This document shows positions 52,695 to 60,870 of a stretch of 64,000 nucleotides of DNA, piece by piece. Below the pieces are notes generated by a model, which made no database searches, had not been told where the DNA came from, and was given only the letters and a program-made list of their open reading frames with translations. Made by a program: the position numbers and the translations under genes. The stretch is from Nostoc paludosum FACHB-159 (lineage in GTDB: Bacteria > Cyanobacteriota > Cyanobacteriia > Cyanobacteriales > Nostocaceae): positions 87,196 through 151,195 of the forward strand of contig NZ_JACJTU010000019.1 in the NCBI RefSeq assembly GCF_014698835.1, read 5' to 3'. Position 1 is the stretch's first letter. Each line of letters begins with the position of its first letter.

Positions 52695-53093
52695 ATGTTG
52701 ACACCATTTTTAACAGCCCTAGCCACAGCTTTAAGCTTATTAATTGTTGATTTAATTGTTCCAGATGTTGACATTGCTAATTTTCCCGCAGCTTTAATTG
52801 CCGCTTTCGTAATCGGTTTAATTAACGGTTCCCTTAAGCCGATTATTTCTACACTTTCTCTGCCACTCAATTTTTTAACATTTGGAGCATTTTCTCTCAT
52901 CATCAACGGTTTTTGCTTCTGGTTAGCAGCCGCTTTAGTTCCTGGGTTCTCAGTTCACGGACTTATCGGTTTTATCCTTGGGCCTGTAATTTTATCTTTT
53001 GCTAACACCTTGATTAACAACTACTTTGTTGAAAGAAATCTTTTAACCAGCGGTGGTAATGTGAAAAGCCAAGGTGAATTACCTTCTAGATAA
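52695..53093 (+). CDS. PF04020 (phage holin-like) four-helix membrane protein, paralogue
   Basis: A 132-residue protein with four hydrophobic helices and the family block GLINGSLKPIISTLSLPLNFLTFGAFSL (in part), followed by GPVILSFANTLINNYF. It is similar in layout to the protein encoded at 27144-27506. The polar C-terminal 20 residues are not found in that paralogue. It is followed 145 bp later by a YqaE/Pmp3 gene, so two small membrane proteins sit in a row. Function unknown. Confidence 0.75.
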   Translation: MLTPFLTALATALSLLIVDLIVPDVDIANFPAALIAAFVIGLINGSLKPIISTLSLPLNFLTFGAFSLIINGFCFWLAAALVPGFSVHGLIGFILGPVILSFANTLINNYFVERNLLTSGGNVKSQGELPSR

Positions 53094-53102
53094 ACATCGG
53101 CG

Positions 53103-53138
53103 GGAGTAGAAACGCTAATTTACTTACGTCTCTACTCC
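53103..53138. repeat. GGAGTAGA...TCTACTCC hairpin
   Basis: An 8-bp stem plus an inner ACG/CGT pair around a 12-base loop, directly after the PF04020 stop. It belongs to the GTAGAGACG hairpin family seen at 25061 and 52539. Confidence 0.65.
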
Positions 53139-53237
53139 AAAAAATTCCCGAATTAAGATAACTCATTAGATGGATTTTCTAATTCGGTGTCTTTCAGACA
53201 ATGTAATTAAACAAATTTACACACTTGTAACAACATC

Positions 53238-53429
53238 ATGAAATTAGTTCGTTATCTTCTCGGTTTGTTAGTGCCTCCCTTAGGCGTTTTCTTGACAGTT
53301 GGAGTTGGGCCAACATTGATTATCAACATTTTGCTTACACTTCTCGGTTGGCTTCCTGGTAGTATTCATGCAGTTTGGGTTATTGCCAAGTTTGATGAAC
53401 AAATGAGCCGGGAAGGACGTATTTACTAA
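53238..53429 (+). CDS. YqaE/Pmp3-family small membrane protein
   Basis: A 63-residue protein of the PMP3/YqaE family. It has two hydrophobic helices, one with LLGLLVPPLGVFLTVG and one ending TLLGWLPGSIHAVWVI, the hallmark LGW-PG-IHA pattern. Family members from plants, fungi and bacteria are linked to salt and cold tolerance through effects on membrane potential. The tail ends DEQMSREGRIY. A terminator follows. Confidence 0.93.
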   Translation: MKLVRYLLGLLVPPLGVFLTVGVGPTLIINILLTLLGWLPGSIHAVWVIAKFDEQMSREGRIY

Positions 53430-53461
53430 TACGCAGCAAGATTAATTTTACTAATCTGAAG

Positions 53462-53498
53462 AATGGTGTCTTAGGCTTTAGCCTAAGGCATCATTTTA
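53462..53498 (+). terminator. Intrinsic terminator after the YqaE gene
   Basis: Stem CTTAGGC/GCCTAAG, extended by further pairs to 53462-53476 with 53481-53495 (two G-T pairs), with a TTTA loop and a T-rich tail. It begins 33 bp after the stop codon. Confidence 0.85.
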
Positions 53499-53506
53499 TT
53501 TGAAGC

Positions 53507-53667
53507 AGGACTTACGCACAGCTAACGGAAAATCGTAGACGCAAAGCGACACCACACAGGCGCAGAGGTGATGGAGAAAAGTCACCAGCGGCGGCTTTGA
53601 TTGTTGCGCCGCAAGCATCAGAACTTCGGTGAAAATGAGACTTTGAGAGATATTTTGCGTAAGTCTT
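53507..53667. mobile_element. 161-bp MITE-like element, family D copy 2
   Basis: AGGACTTACGCA at the left end and TGCGTAAGTCTT at the right form 12-bp terminal inverted repeats with one mismatch. The overall length is exactly that of copy 1 (33604-33764). The interior is different except for ATCGTAGACGC near the left side, and contains GTCACCAGCGGCGGC. No coding potential. Confidence 0.65.
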
Positions 53668-53789
53668 ATTAAGAATAATACGACTGTAGAATAATATTTT
53701 TAAATGTGAAAAAATTGTGGATTTTAGATTGACACCATAGGTGTTCCTTGGACGTTAGCAAATTTTAAATTAGATTACGTAAATTAAGA

Positions 53790-53817
53790 GGTGCGTTAAC
53801 CTTTGGCATAACGCACC
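53790..53817. repeat. GGTGCGTTA/TAACGCACC hairpin
   Basis: A perfect 9-bp inverted repeat with a 10-base loop, 39 bp beyond the 3' end of the coiled-coil gene on the minus strand. It matches a repeat type (GGGTGCGTTA) common in Nostoc-like genomes. No T-run follows on either strand. Confidence 0.65.
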
Positions 53818-53855
53818 CTACAAAAAATGAGTTAATAGATAAATACTAAAACTAT

Positions 53856-54656
53856 CTATTTGTGGATAGTTTCCCGCTCTTTATCAGCAGGTTCCTTATC
53901 TTTGAACAAGTCAGCCGCAGTTAACAGTAACTCTCTCAAAGTTTGTTTAATTTGGTACTCTTTTCTAGCTAAAGATGTACCAGCTTCACCTAACTTGTCT
54001 TCTAACTGCGATCGCTTTTCTCCTACCTGTGTAGCAAGAGTTTCCGCTTGGGGACGAGCTTGATTATACCAGTGTTTGGCCTCATTGAGATAATCTTGAA
54101 CTTCCATAGAACGTCCGCCATACCGTGCAGCCATATTAGCTCGAACAATGGCTAGCTGTGCTTGCAGTTGCGCGTAACGTTTCTTCAACAATCCCATTTC
54201 TTCACTATCTTTAATGGCATTGATAGCAGAATCAATTGCAGTTTTGGTACTAGCAGGTTTTTCCTTATTTGTTTCTTCAATTTCTGCCAAAATTACATCA
54301 ACTTCTTGCTGGAGTTGTTCTTCTTCGCCATCTAGTTGAGCCTGTAGCCGCTTGATATCTGCTTGAGTTTTAACAATAGTTTCGTGTCTTTGACTATTAA
54401 TTCCTTCCAAAGCTCCTTCAATAGAAGCTGTAACTTCATCTTTGAGTTCGCTACCTTTTTCTTGGAAGTTTTCAATCACAGCAGAAACAGCATCTTTAAC
54501 AAGGTTACGAATTTCACTAGAACCTTGTTTAAACTCAGAAGCTACTTGAGAAACTGCGGATTTGACAATTTCTCGAATCCTTTCAGTTCTTAATTGTCCG
54601 GTTTCTTTAGCTTGTTGTAAGTCTGTTTGAATTTGTTGTTTGATATTGTTAGGCAT
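53856..54656 (-). CDS. Long coiled-coil protein of unknown function
   Basis: A 266-residue protein, almost wholly charged helix. Segments such as VSQVASEFKQGSSEIRNLVKDAVSAVIENFQEKGSELK (in part) show repeated 11-residue amphipathic periodicity like apolipoprotein or LEA-type helices. Then LQAQLDGEEEQLQQEVDVILAEIEE is a coiled coil. There is no signal peptide. The start is the ATG at 54656; the longer frame adds two codons from a TTG. It could bind membranes or act as a scaffold. I do not recognise a named family. Confidence 0.75.
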   Translation of the reverse strand: MPNNIKQQIQTDLQQAKETGQLRTERIREIVKSAVSQVASEFKQGSSEIRNLVKDAVSAVIENFQEKGSELKDEVTASIEGALEGINSQRHETIVKTQADIKRLQAQLDGEEEQLQQEVDVILAEIEETNKEKPASTKTAIDSAINAIKDSEEMGLLKKRYAQLQAQLAIVRANMAARYGGRSMEVQDYLNEAKHWYNQARPQAETLATQVGEKRSQLEDKLGEAGTSLARKEYQIKQTLRELLLTAADLFKDKEPADKERETIHK

Positions 54657-54835
54657 TTTCAACTCTGGAGATTTTACTAATTGGGATAAAAATTTATAGA
54701 CATGGTTCTACATACCCATTGTGGCGTAGGCTTATTATGCTTGGCACTTCCTTTAGATAGAAAGCCATAAACCTAAAGAAGTGTTACCTATTTGTGAGAT
54801 GATGAATATTTGTTGCTAGTAATTGAGAATCAAAT

Positions 54836-55060
54836 ATGTGGCGAGTAAATATTAGTTGTTCTGGTGATGCTTGGAAAGTATATGGTACTGAATTTAAGGC
54901 GATCGCCGAAAAATATCAAGGTGAATTAATTGGTTCCAAAAAAATGCCAGATGGCACCCGCATCATGTCATATAAAATTGAGGATGTTAGCGATGCCGAA
55001 GCTTTTCAGGAATCTTGTACGCAATTTGCTGGATTCACATCTGACTTTGAATCCCTTTAA
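54836..55060 (+). CDS. Small hypothetical protein
   Basis: A 74-residue soluble protein starting MWRVNISCSGDAWKVYG. It shows an alpha/beta pattern and a GTRIMSYKIEDVSDAEAFQ segment. The ATG follows GAGAATCAAAT. It is transcribed ahead of petJ but separated by about 160 bp. The family is not recognised; the clean frame and codon use support it. Confidence 0.65.
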   Translation: MWRVNISCSGDAWKVYGTEFKAIAEKYQGELIGSKKMPDGTRIMSYKIEDVSDAEAFQESCTQFAGFTSDFESL

Positions 55061-55218
55061 TACAGAAGAATTCAGAATTCAAGAATCAGAATAAAGAAGT
55101 GTAACAACCTTTATTAGCTGATTTGAGACTTACTTGATGAATTTCATTGACTTTAATTTTCTGTATTTATTATGACAATTGTCTTGGCGATCGCTATTTC
55201 AAAATTTGGAGAAGCTAA

Positions 55219-55554
55219 GTGAAAAAACTCCTAACATTGGTAATAGTAACTTTTGTATTATTGATAAGTACTTTGACGTTCCCAGCTATTGCAGCAGATA
55301 CAGCTAACGGCGAAAAAATATTCAACGTTCATTGTGCTGGTTGTCATATTAATGGTGGTAACATAGTCAGGCGAGGTAAAAACCTCAAAAAGCAAGCACT
55401 CAAAAAATATGGTATGGATTCAATAGAGGCAGTGACATCGATAGTTACCAATGGTAAAAGTAATATGTCAGCCTACAAAGACCGCCTGAGCGAACAGCAA
55501 ATTCAAGATGTTGCTGCTTATGTTATTGAACAAGCTGAAAAAGGCTGGCGGTAA
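55219..55554 (+). CDS. petJ: Cytochrome c6 (PetJ)
   Basis: A soluble lumenal electron carrier from the cytochrome b6f complex to photosystem I or cytochrome oxidase. It has an N-terminal signal peptide (LLTLVIVTFVLLISTLT, cleaved after about residue 25 in PAIAADT). The heme-binding CAGCH is at residues 39-43 and the axial Met is about residue 83 in KSNMSAY. The sequence ends with the usual VAAYVIEQAEKGW. The start is the GTG at 55219; GGAG lies nine bases upstream. Length 111 is normal. Expression of petJ is often copper-repressed in cyanobacteria, but no such site was recognised. Confidence 0.96.
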   Translation: MKKLLTLVIVTFVLLISTLTFPAIAADTANGEKIFNVHCAGCHINGGNIVRRGKNLKKQALKKYGMDSIEAVTSIVTNGKSNMSAYKDRLSEQQIQDVAAYVIEQAEKGWR

Positions 55555-55555
55555 A

Positions 55556-55738
55556 AAAGTTAGGAGTTAAGAGTTAAAAGTTAAGAGTTAAAAGTTAAGA
55601 GTTAAAAGTTAGGAGGTATAACTTTAACACTTATTATCTCTGGCAGTGCTAAATCATTCATAATAAAGTAGAAAAGTTAAAAAGGCTGTAAAAACCCTTG
55701 CTAACTCCTCACTCCTAACTTCTAACTCCTAACTTAAA
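55556..55738. repeat. TTAGGAGTTA repeat array
   Basis: A run of variant AGTTAAGAGTTAAAAGTTAAG units is mirrored by a right arm of AACTCCTAACTTCTAACTCC type (55700-55735). It fills the gap between petJ and the aldo/keto reductase gene and belongs to the same family as 18640 and 26970. Confidence 0.8.
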
Positions 55739-55739
55739 A

Positions 55740-56759
55740 ATGAACTTACCCGCAGCTAGTCGTCTCCAATTCACCCCTGATTTAAACATTTGCCGCATAT
55801 TAAATGGCATGTGGCAAGTCTCTGGCGCACACGGACGCATTAATCCCCAAGCTGCCATTGATAGTATGTTCAAATATTTCGATGCAGGCTTTACCACTTG
55901 GGATTTAGCAGATCATTATGGCCCCGCAGAAGATTTTATCGGTGAGTTTCGCTGTCAATTAGTTGATACCCGTGGCAAAGATGCTTTATCCCAACTACAA
56001 GCTTTTACAAAATGGGTGCCTCGTCCTGGGAAAATGACCAAACAATTCGTTGAGGAAAATATTGATATTTCCCTGAGAAGGATGAATGTGCAATCATTAG
56101 ATTTGATGCAATTCCACTGGTGGGAATATCGAGATAAAAATTATCTAGATGCCCTCAAATATATGGCAGAACTGCAAACTGAGGGCAAAATTAAGCATTT
56201 AGCTTTGACTAATTTTGACACGGAACACTTAAAAATTATTACCGAAGCAGGCATTAAAATTGTTTCTAACCAAGTACAATTTTCACTCGTCGATCGCCGT
56301 CCGGAAGTCAAGATGATTGAATTTTGTCAACAACATGATATAAAACTTTTTACTTACGGTACAGTTTGCGGTGGTTTGTTATCAGAAAAGTATTTGGGTA
56401 AACCAGAACCGCGAGGATTTGATTTAACTACTGCCAGTTTGAAAAAATACAAAAATATGATTGATGCTTGGGGTGGTTGGCAATTATTTCAAGAGTTGCT
56501 TGCTATCCTCAAGGAAATTGCCAATAAGCATGGGGTAAGCATTGCTAACGTGGCAGTGCGTTACATTTTAGATCGGCCAGCTGTGGGAGGCGTCATAGTT
56601 GGCGCCAGACTTGGTGTATCCGAACATATAGAAGATAACGCCAAAGTATTTAGTTTTAGTTTAGATGCTGACGATGGCGATCGCATTAACGCTGTCTCTC
56701 GCCAATCACGCGATTTGTACCAGATAATTGGCGATTGTGGTGATGAATATCGGCGATAA
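55740..56759 (+). CDS. Aldo/keto reductase family protein
   Basis: A 339-residue NADPH-dependent reductase-type TIM barrel. Visible are the nucleotide- and active-site pattern AGFTTWDLADHYGPAEDFIG (Asp55 and Tyr60 of the catalytic set), TKWVPRPGK, SLDLMQFHWWEY and the C-terminal VAVRYILDRPAVGGVIVGAR. The ATG at 55740 immediately follows the repeat. The substrate is unknown. It is transcribed alone. Confidence 0.88.
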   Translation: MNLPAASRLQFTPDLNICRILNGMWQVSGAHGRINPQAAIDSMFKYFDAGFTTWDLADHYGPAEDFIGEFRCQLVDTRGKDALSQLQAFTKWVPRPGKMTKQFVEENIDISLRRMNVQSLDLMQFHWWEYRDKNYLDALKYMAELQTEGKIKHLALTNFDTEHLKIITEAGIKIVSNQVQFSLVDRRPEVKMIEFCQQHDIKLFTYGTVCGGLLSEKYLGKPEPRGFDLTTASLKKYKNMIDAWGGWQLFQELLAILKEIANKHGVSIANVAVRYILDRPAVGGVIVGARLGVSEHIEDNAKVFSFSLDADDGDRINAVSRQSRDLYQIIGDCGDEYRR

Positions 56760-57481
56760 AATACATCATTACGCTGGAAATTTTCACATCTTTTTGAATC
56801 AATGCTTGCAAGCATTTATCTTGTCTAAGGCGATGGAAATCTCTATCAGTTTTTGCCATCTGACGATATTTGCCAGAACCCACTAATATCATGTCCACCT
56901 AATCACTTATTAAAAAAATTCTCCGCGTCAGAGTGTCTCCCTGTACCGCGAAATTCAGATATCTACACTGGAAGTCGGCGCTCTGACTTATCTTTATGTC
57001 AGTCTAAACAATAAGTATTCAGTCGGACATGATATTACGCGTGGACTAAGATTTTACGTTATTACGAGCAAAGCAAAGTAATCGCAAAGGCTTACTTTTT
57101 CGACATCAGCGCATAAGTCCTAATTTTTTGATGATCTCTGCAATTATCCATAAACTCTTTTTAAATTTTTCTTAAACTCTTATTTGAATTTAAACTGTAT
57201 TGTCCAGTAAAAGCTGTTGTTTAAACTATTTTATGAACATCGTGCGGTAAAAATCGTTAATAAAGTTAAGAAACACTTTTTGTAGTGATACATACGCCAA
57301 AATTGCACCCTCATGTCAATCTTTACTTAGAAATCACTACAACCTATAGATAGCAAGTTTTCCCAAAATATATTGCAGGTTTGTTAGGGTCGAGGGGAAC
57401 ATTACTGTTCCACCTAAATGGGTTAGCTCACTCTGCACTATATCTTCCTGCAAACTTTTACCCTTCTAAGGACAAATAGTA
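56760..57481. other. Intergenic region before the RTX-type gene
   Basis: About 720 bp without a supported gene. It contains a partial inverted repeat GTCGGCGCTCTGACTT (56971) and a GCGCATAAGTCCTAA string (57110) resembling one end of the 161-bp element, with no matching left end. The promoter for the large secreted protein should lie in the AT-rich right part. Confidence 0.35.
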
Positions 57482-60400
57482 ATGTCAACAATTAATTCAG
57501 TCGATCTGTCTACCTATACGCTGATCGGCCGGTACGATCTGCCCGAACCTACGCGCACCACTGCACCTGCCAACAGCTTGCTAGCTCAGGAAGTCTCAGC
57601 CGTGACCTACAACTGGGACACTGACACGTTATTCGTCGTTGGTGACGGTAGCACATCAATCGTTCAAGTATCGAAGACGGGGCAATTGATCGACTCAATG
57701 ACCTTGGCTCCTGGCAATAGTCCCCAAGGAACCGATTTCTATGATACGGAAGGACTTACCTACATCGGCGGCGGCAAATTCGTCTTGATTGAGGAGCGAG
57801 ATCGCCAGGCCAACTTGTTTACTTACGTACCAAACACTACGCTTACCAAAAGCGACGTGCAAACCGTCAAGCTCGGTACAACAGTCGGGAATATTGGAAT
57901 TGAAGGCATATCTTATGACCCCCTGACGAGCGGATTCATCGCCGTCAAAGAGACGCAACCACAAGGGATATTTCAAACCGGCATCGATTTCGCAGTAGGC
58001 ACGGCAACAAACGGTTCACCCACCACAGTGAACTCGACCGACCTTTTCAATCCGACATTGGCCAACCTTTTAGACTTCGCAGACGTTTACGCATTGTCGA
58101 ATCTGTCGTCTTTGAGCGGACAAGCTGATTACAGTCACCTGCTGGTGTTGAGCCAAGAATCAGGCAAGATCGTCGAAATCGATCGCTCTGGAAATATCTA
58201 CAGTTCCCTGACGATTGTCTCCAATCCAGGTAATCCCCTCTCCGTTGTAGACCAGCAACATGAAGGGCTGACGATGGACAAAGATGGTTATCTTTATGTC
58301 GTCAGTGAAAATGGCGGTGGTGATATCAATCACCCGCAACTTTGGGTCTACGCACCCTCCTCAGTTCCGAATCAAGCCCCCAGCAGTGTCGTGCTGAACA
58401 ATCCGGTTACAGCGATCGCCGAGAACACCAGCACCGCAACCCGGCTGAAAGTGGCAGACATTACCATTACCGACGATGGACTAGGAACAAATAACCTGAC
58501 TGTGACTGGAACTGATGCCAGCTTCTTTGAAGTTGACAGCACTGGACTTTACATCAAAGCCGGAACCGTTCTAGATTATGAAACCAAGACCAGCTATAGC
58601 CTCACCGTCAATGTAGATGACCCAACTGTTGGTAACACTCCAGATGCGATCGCCAACTTTACCTTAGCTGTCACCAATGTAGTGAATGAAACATCCTCAC
58701 TTCCCACTGTCATCATCTCCGAGGTGTCGCCGTGGAGTAGCGGCAACAGCCCCTATGGTGCCGACTGGTTCGAGGTGACAAATACAGGCGTCAGCACTGT
58801 CAACATTACTGGTTGGAGAATAGACGACGACTCGAACAACTTCGCTAACTCGGTGGCGCTCAACGGCGTTACCAGCATCGCCCCTGGGCAATCGGTTATC
58901 TTTATCGAAGGTAATGCCACCACCGCCAACGCATTCAAGACAGCATGGTTTGGCAATAATGCCCCCAGTAACTTCACTATCGGTACTTACAGTGGTTCTG
59001 GCATTGGTCTAAGTACCGGGGGCGATGCAGTGAATCTGTTTGATTCGAGCGGAAACCGGATTACTGGTATTAGCTTTGGTACATCCACCACAGGCTTGAC
59101 GTTTGACAACAAGGCTGGTCTGGGCAGTACCACGCTGCCCCTGCCAACCGTCTCCACCTTGAGTGTTGCCGGAGTCAATGGTGCGTTCGTTGCATCCAAT
59201 GTTCCAGAGACTGGATCTCCAGGCACGACTATAACCCCTCCCTCCCTCATCATCTCTGAGGTGTCACCGTGGAGTAGCGGTAACAGCCCCTATGGTGCTG
59301 ACTGGTTCGAGGTGACAAATACAGGCGCCAGCACTGTCAACATTACTGGTTGGAGAATAGACGACGACTCGAACAACTTCGCTAACTCGGTGGCGCTCAA
59401 CGGCGTTACCAGCATCGCCCCTGGGCAATCAGTTATCTTTATCGAAGGTAATGCCACCACCGCCAACGCATTCAAGACAGCATGGTTTGGCAATAATGCC
59501 CCCAGTAACTTCACTATCGGTACTTACAGTGGTTCTGGTATTGGTCTAAGTACCGGGGGCGATGCAGTGAATCTGTTTGATTCGAGCGGAAACCGGATTA
59601 CTGGCATTAGCTTTGGTACATCCACCACAGGCTTGACGTTTGACAACAAGGCTGGTCTGGGCAGTACCACGCTGCCCCTGCCAACCGTCTCCACCTTGAG
59701 TGTTGCCGGAGTCAATGGTGCGTTCGTTGCATCCAATGTTCCAGAGACTGGATCTCCAGGCACAACTGTAACTGTGAATCAAGCTCCCACTGCTTTAGTG
59801 CTGAATAATCCGGTCAATACAATTGCTGAAAACACCAGCACCGCAACACGGATTAAAGTTGCAGATATCACTGTGACCGATGATGCTCTGGGCACTAACG
59901 TCCTCAGCCTTAGCGGAGCTGACGCTAGCGCCTTTGAAATTGCTAGCAATATTTTGTACCTCAAAGCCAACACTAGCCTCGATTTTGAAACAAAATCTAG
60001 CTATGCGGTTAGTGTTGCAGTGGATGATGTCAATGTGGGCAGCACTCCTGATGCCAGCACTAACTTTATATTGGCAATTACAAATGTCAATGAAGCTCCT
60101 GCTGCAAATAATGACACTGGTTTCACGGCTAACCAGAGTGTGGCGAAGCCGATCGCGATCGCCACTCTGCTGGCCAACGACACTGACCCCGATGCCAACA
60201 CAACGCTGTCTATTTTACCCAATGGATTTAGCAATGTTGTGGGTGGTAGCGTTGCCCTCAGCGCTAGCAATGTCATATTTACTCCGAACTCCAGCTTTAG
60301 CGGTACGGCCAGCTTCAAATACACAGTCAGCGATGGTAGCCTCACCAGTCAGGCGATCGTTACCTTAGAAGTCGGCAAAACCGTCGATGGCAGCAATGGC

Positions 60401-60787
60401 GAAGATACCCTTACTGGCACTGGTGGAGATGATAACTTAAGCGGGGGGAATGGCAAAGATACTTTGTTTGGTAACGCTGGTAATGATACGTTGTCCGGTG
60501 GCAATGGAGTTGATGTCCTCTGGGGCAAAGAGGGCGATGACCTACTCAATGGTGGTAATGGTCGAGACACCTTCGTCCTGACTCGTAATAGCAACGGCAC
60601 CGACACAATCCAAGACTTTACCCTTGGACAAGACTTCATCGGCTTATCCGGTGGACTGAGTTTTGCTCAACTAACCTTTGCCGATGTGAATAGCAGTGCT
60701 GCGATTCTGTTTGGCAATGATACGTTAGGGCTGTTGGCTGGAGTAAAAGCTAATCAACTGGTGGAATCCAGCTTTGTCCTAGTTTAA
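57482..60787 (+). CDS. Large secreted RTX-type protein with two duplicated lamin-tail domains
   Basis: An 1101-residue protein without a Sec signal. Residues about 10-290 form a beta-propeller-like SdiA-regulated domain (VSAVTYNWDTDTLFVVGDG; HEGLTMDKDGYLYVVSENG). Two lamin-tail-like domains begin near 408 and 587 (IISEVSPWSSGNSPYGADWFEV) and are nearly identical. Cadherin-like segments (SLDFETKSSYAVSVAVDD) flank them, followed by an Ig-like tandem unit. The C-terminus (about 970-1033) carries RTX Ca2+ repeats (GGDDNLSGGNGKDTL; GNAGNDTLSGGNGVD), typical of type I secretion. The gene is GC-richer than its neighbours. The ATG follows AAGGACAAATAGT. A role as a surface or extracellular protein is inferred. 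Confidence 0.88.
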   Translation: MSTINSVDLSTYTLIGRYDLPEPTRTTAPANSLLAQEVSAVTYNWDTDTLFVVGDGSTSIVQVSKTGQLIDSMTLAPGNSPQGTDFYDTEGLTYIGGGKFVLIEERDRQANLFTYVPNTTLTKSDVQTVKLGTTVGNIGIEGISYDPLTSGFIAVKETQPQGIFQTGIDFAVGTATNGSPTTVNSTDLFNPTLANLLDFADVYALSNLSSLSGQADYSHLLVLSQESGKIVEIDRSGNIYSSLTIVSNPGNPLSVVDQQHEGLTMDKDGYLYVVSENGGGDINHPQLWVYAPSSVPNQAPSSVVLNNPVTAIAENTSTATRLKVADITITDDGLGTNNLTVTGTDASFFEVDSTGLYIKAGTVLDYETKTSYSLTVNVDDPTVGNTPDAIANFTLAVTNVVNETSSLPTVIISEVSPWSSGNSPYGADWFEVTNTGVSTVNITGWRIDDDSNNFANSVALNGVTSIAPGQSVIFIEGNATTANAFKTAWFGNNAPSNFTIGTYSGSGIGLSTGGDAVNLFDSSGNRITGISFGTSTTGLTFDNKAGLGSTTLPLPTVSTLSVAGVNGAFVASNVPETGSPGTTITPPSLIISEVSPWSSGNSPYGADWFEVTNTGASTVNITGWRIDDDSNNFANSVALNGVTSIAPGQSVIFIEGNATTANAFKTAWFGNNAPSNFTIGTYSGSGIGLSTGGDAVNLFDSSGNRITGISFGTSTTGLTFDNKAGLGSTTLPLPTVSTLSVAGVNGAFVASNVPETGSPGTTVTVNQAPTALVLNNPVNTIAENTSTATRIKVADITVTDDALGTNVLSLSGADASAFEIASNILYLKANTSLDFETKSSYAVSVAVDDVNVGSTPDASTNFILAITNVNEAPAANNDTGFTANQSVAKPIAIATLLANDTDPDANTTLSILPNGFSNVVGGSVALSASNVIFTPNSSFSGTASFKYTVSDGSLTSQAIVTLEVGKTVDGSNGEDTLTGTGGDDNLSGGNGKDTLFGNAGNDTLSGGNGVDVLWGKEGDDLLNGGNGRDTFVLTRNSNGTDTIQDFTLGQDFIGLSGGLSFAQLTFADVNSSAAILFGNDTLGLLAGVKANQLVESSFVLV

Positions 60788-60870
60788 TCATTTGCGGTGT
60801 TGAGCCGAGAAGTTGATATCTCGGCTCACTTCGCTGTGTACTCTTTCTAAATAACCATTACAAAACTGAA

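Noticed and set aside
59546..59782. Minus-strand frames inside the RTX-type gene
   Set aside because: They are shadows of the coding strand, repeated at the same phase because of the 537-bp duplication.
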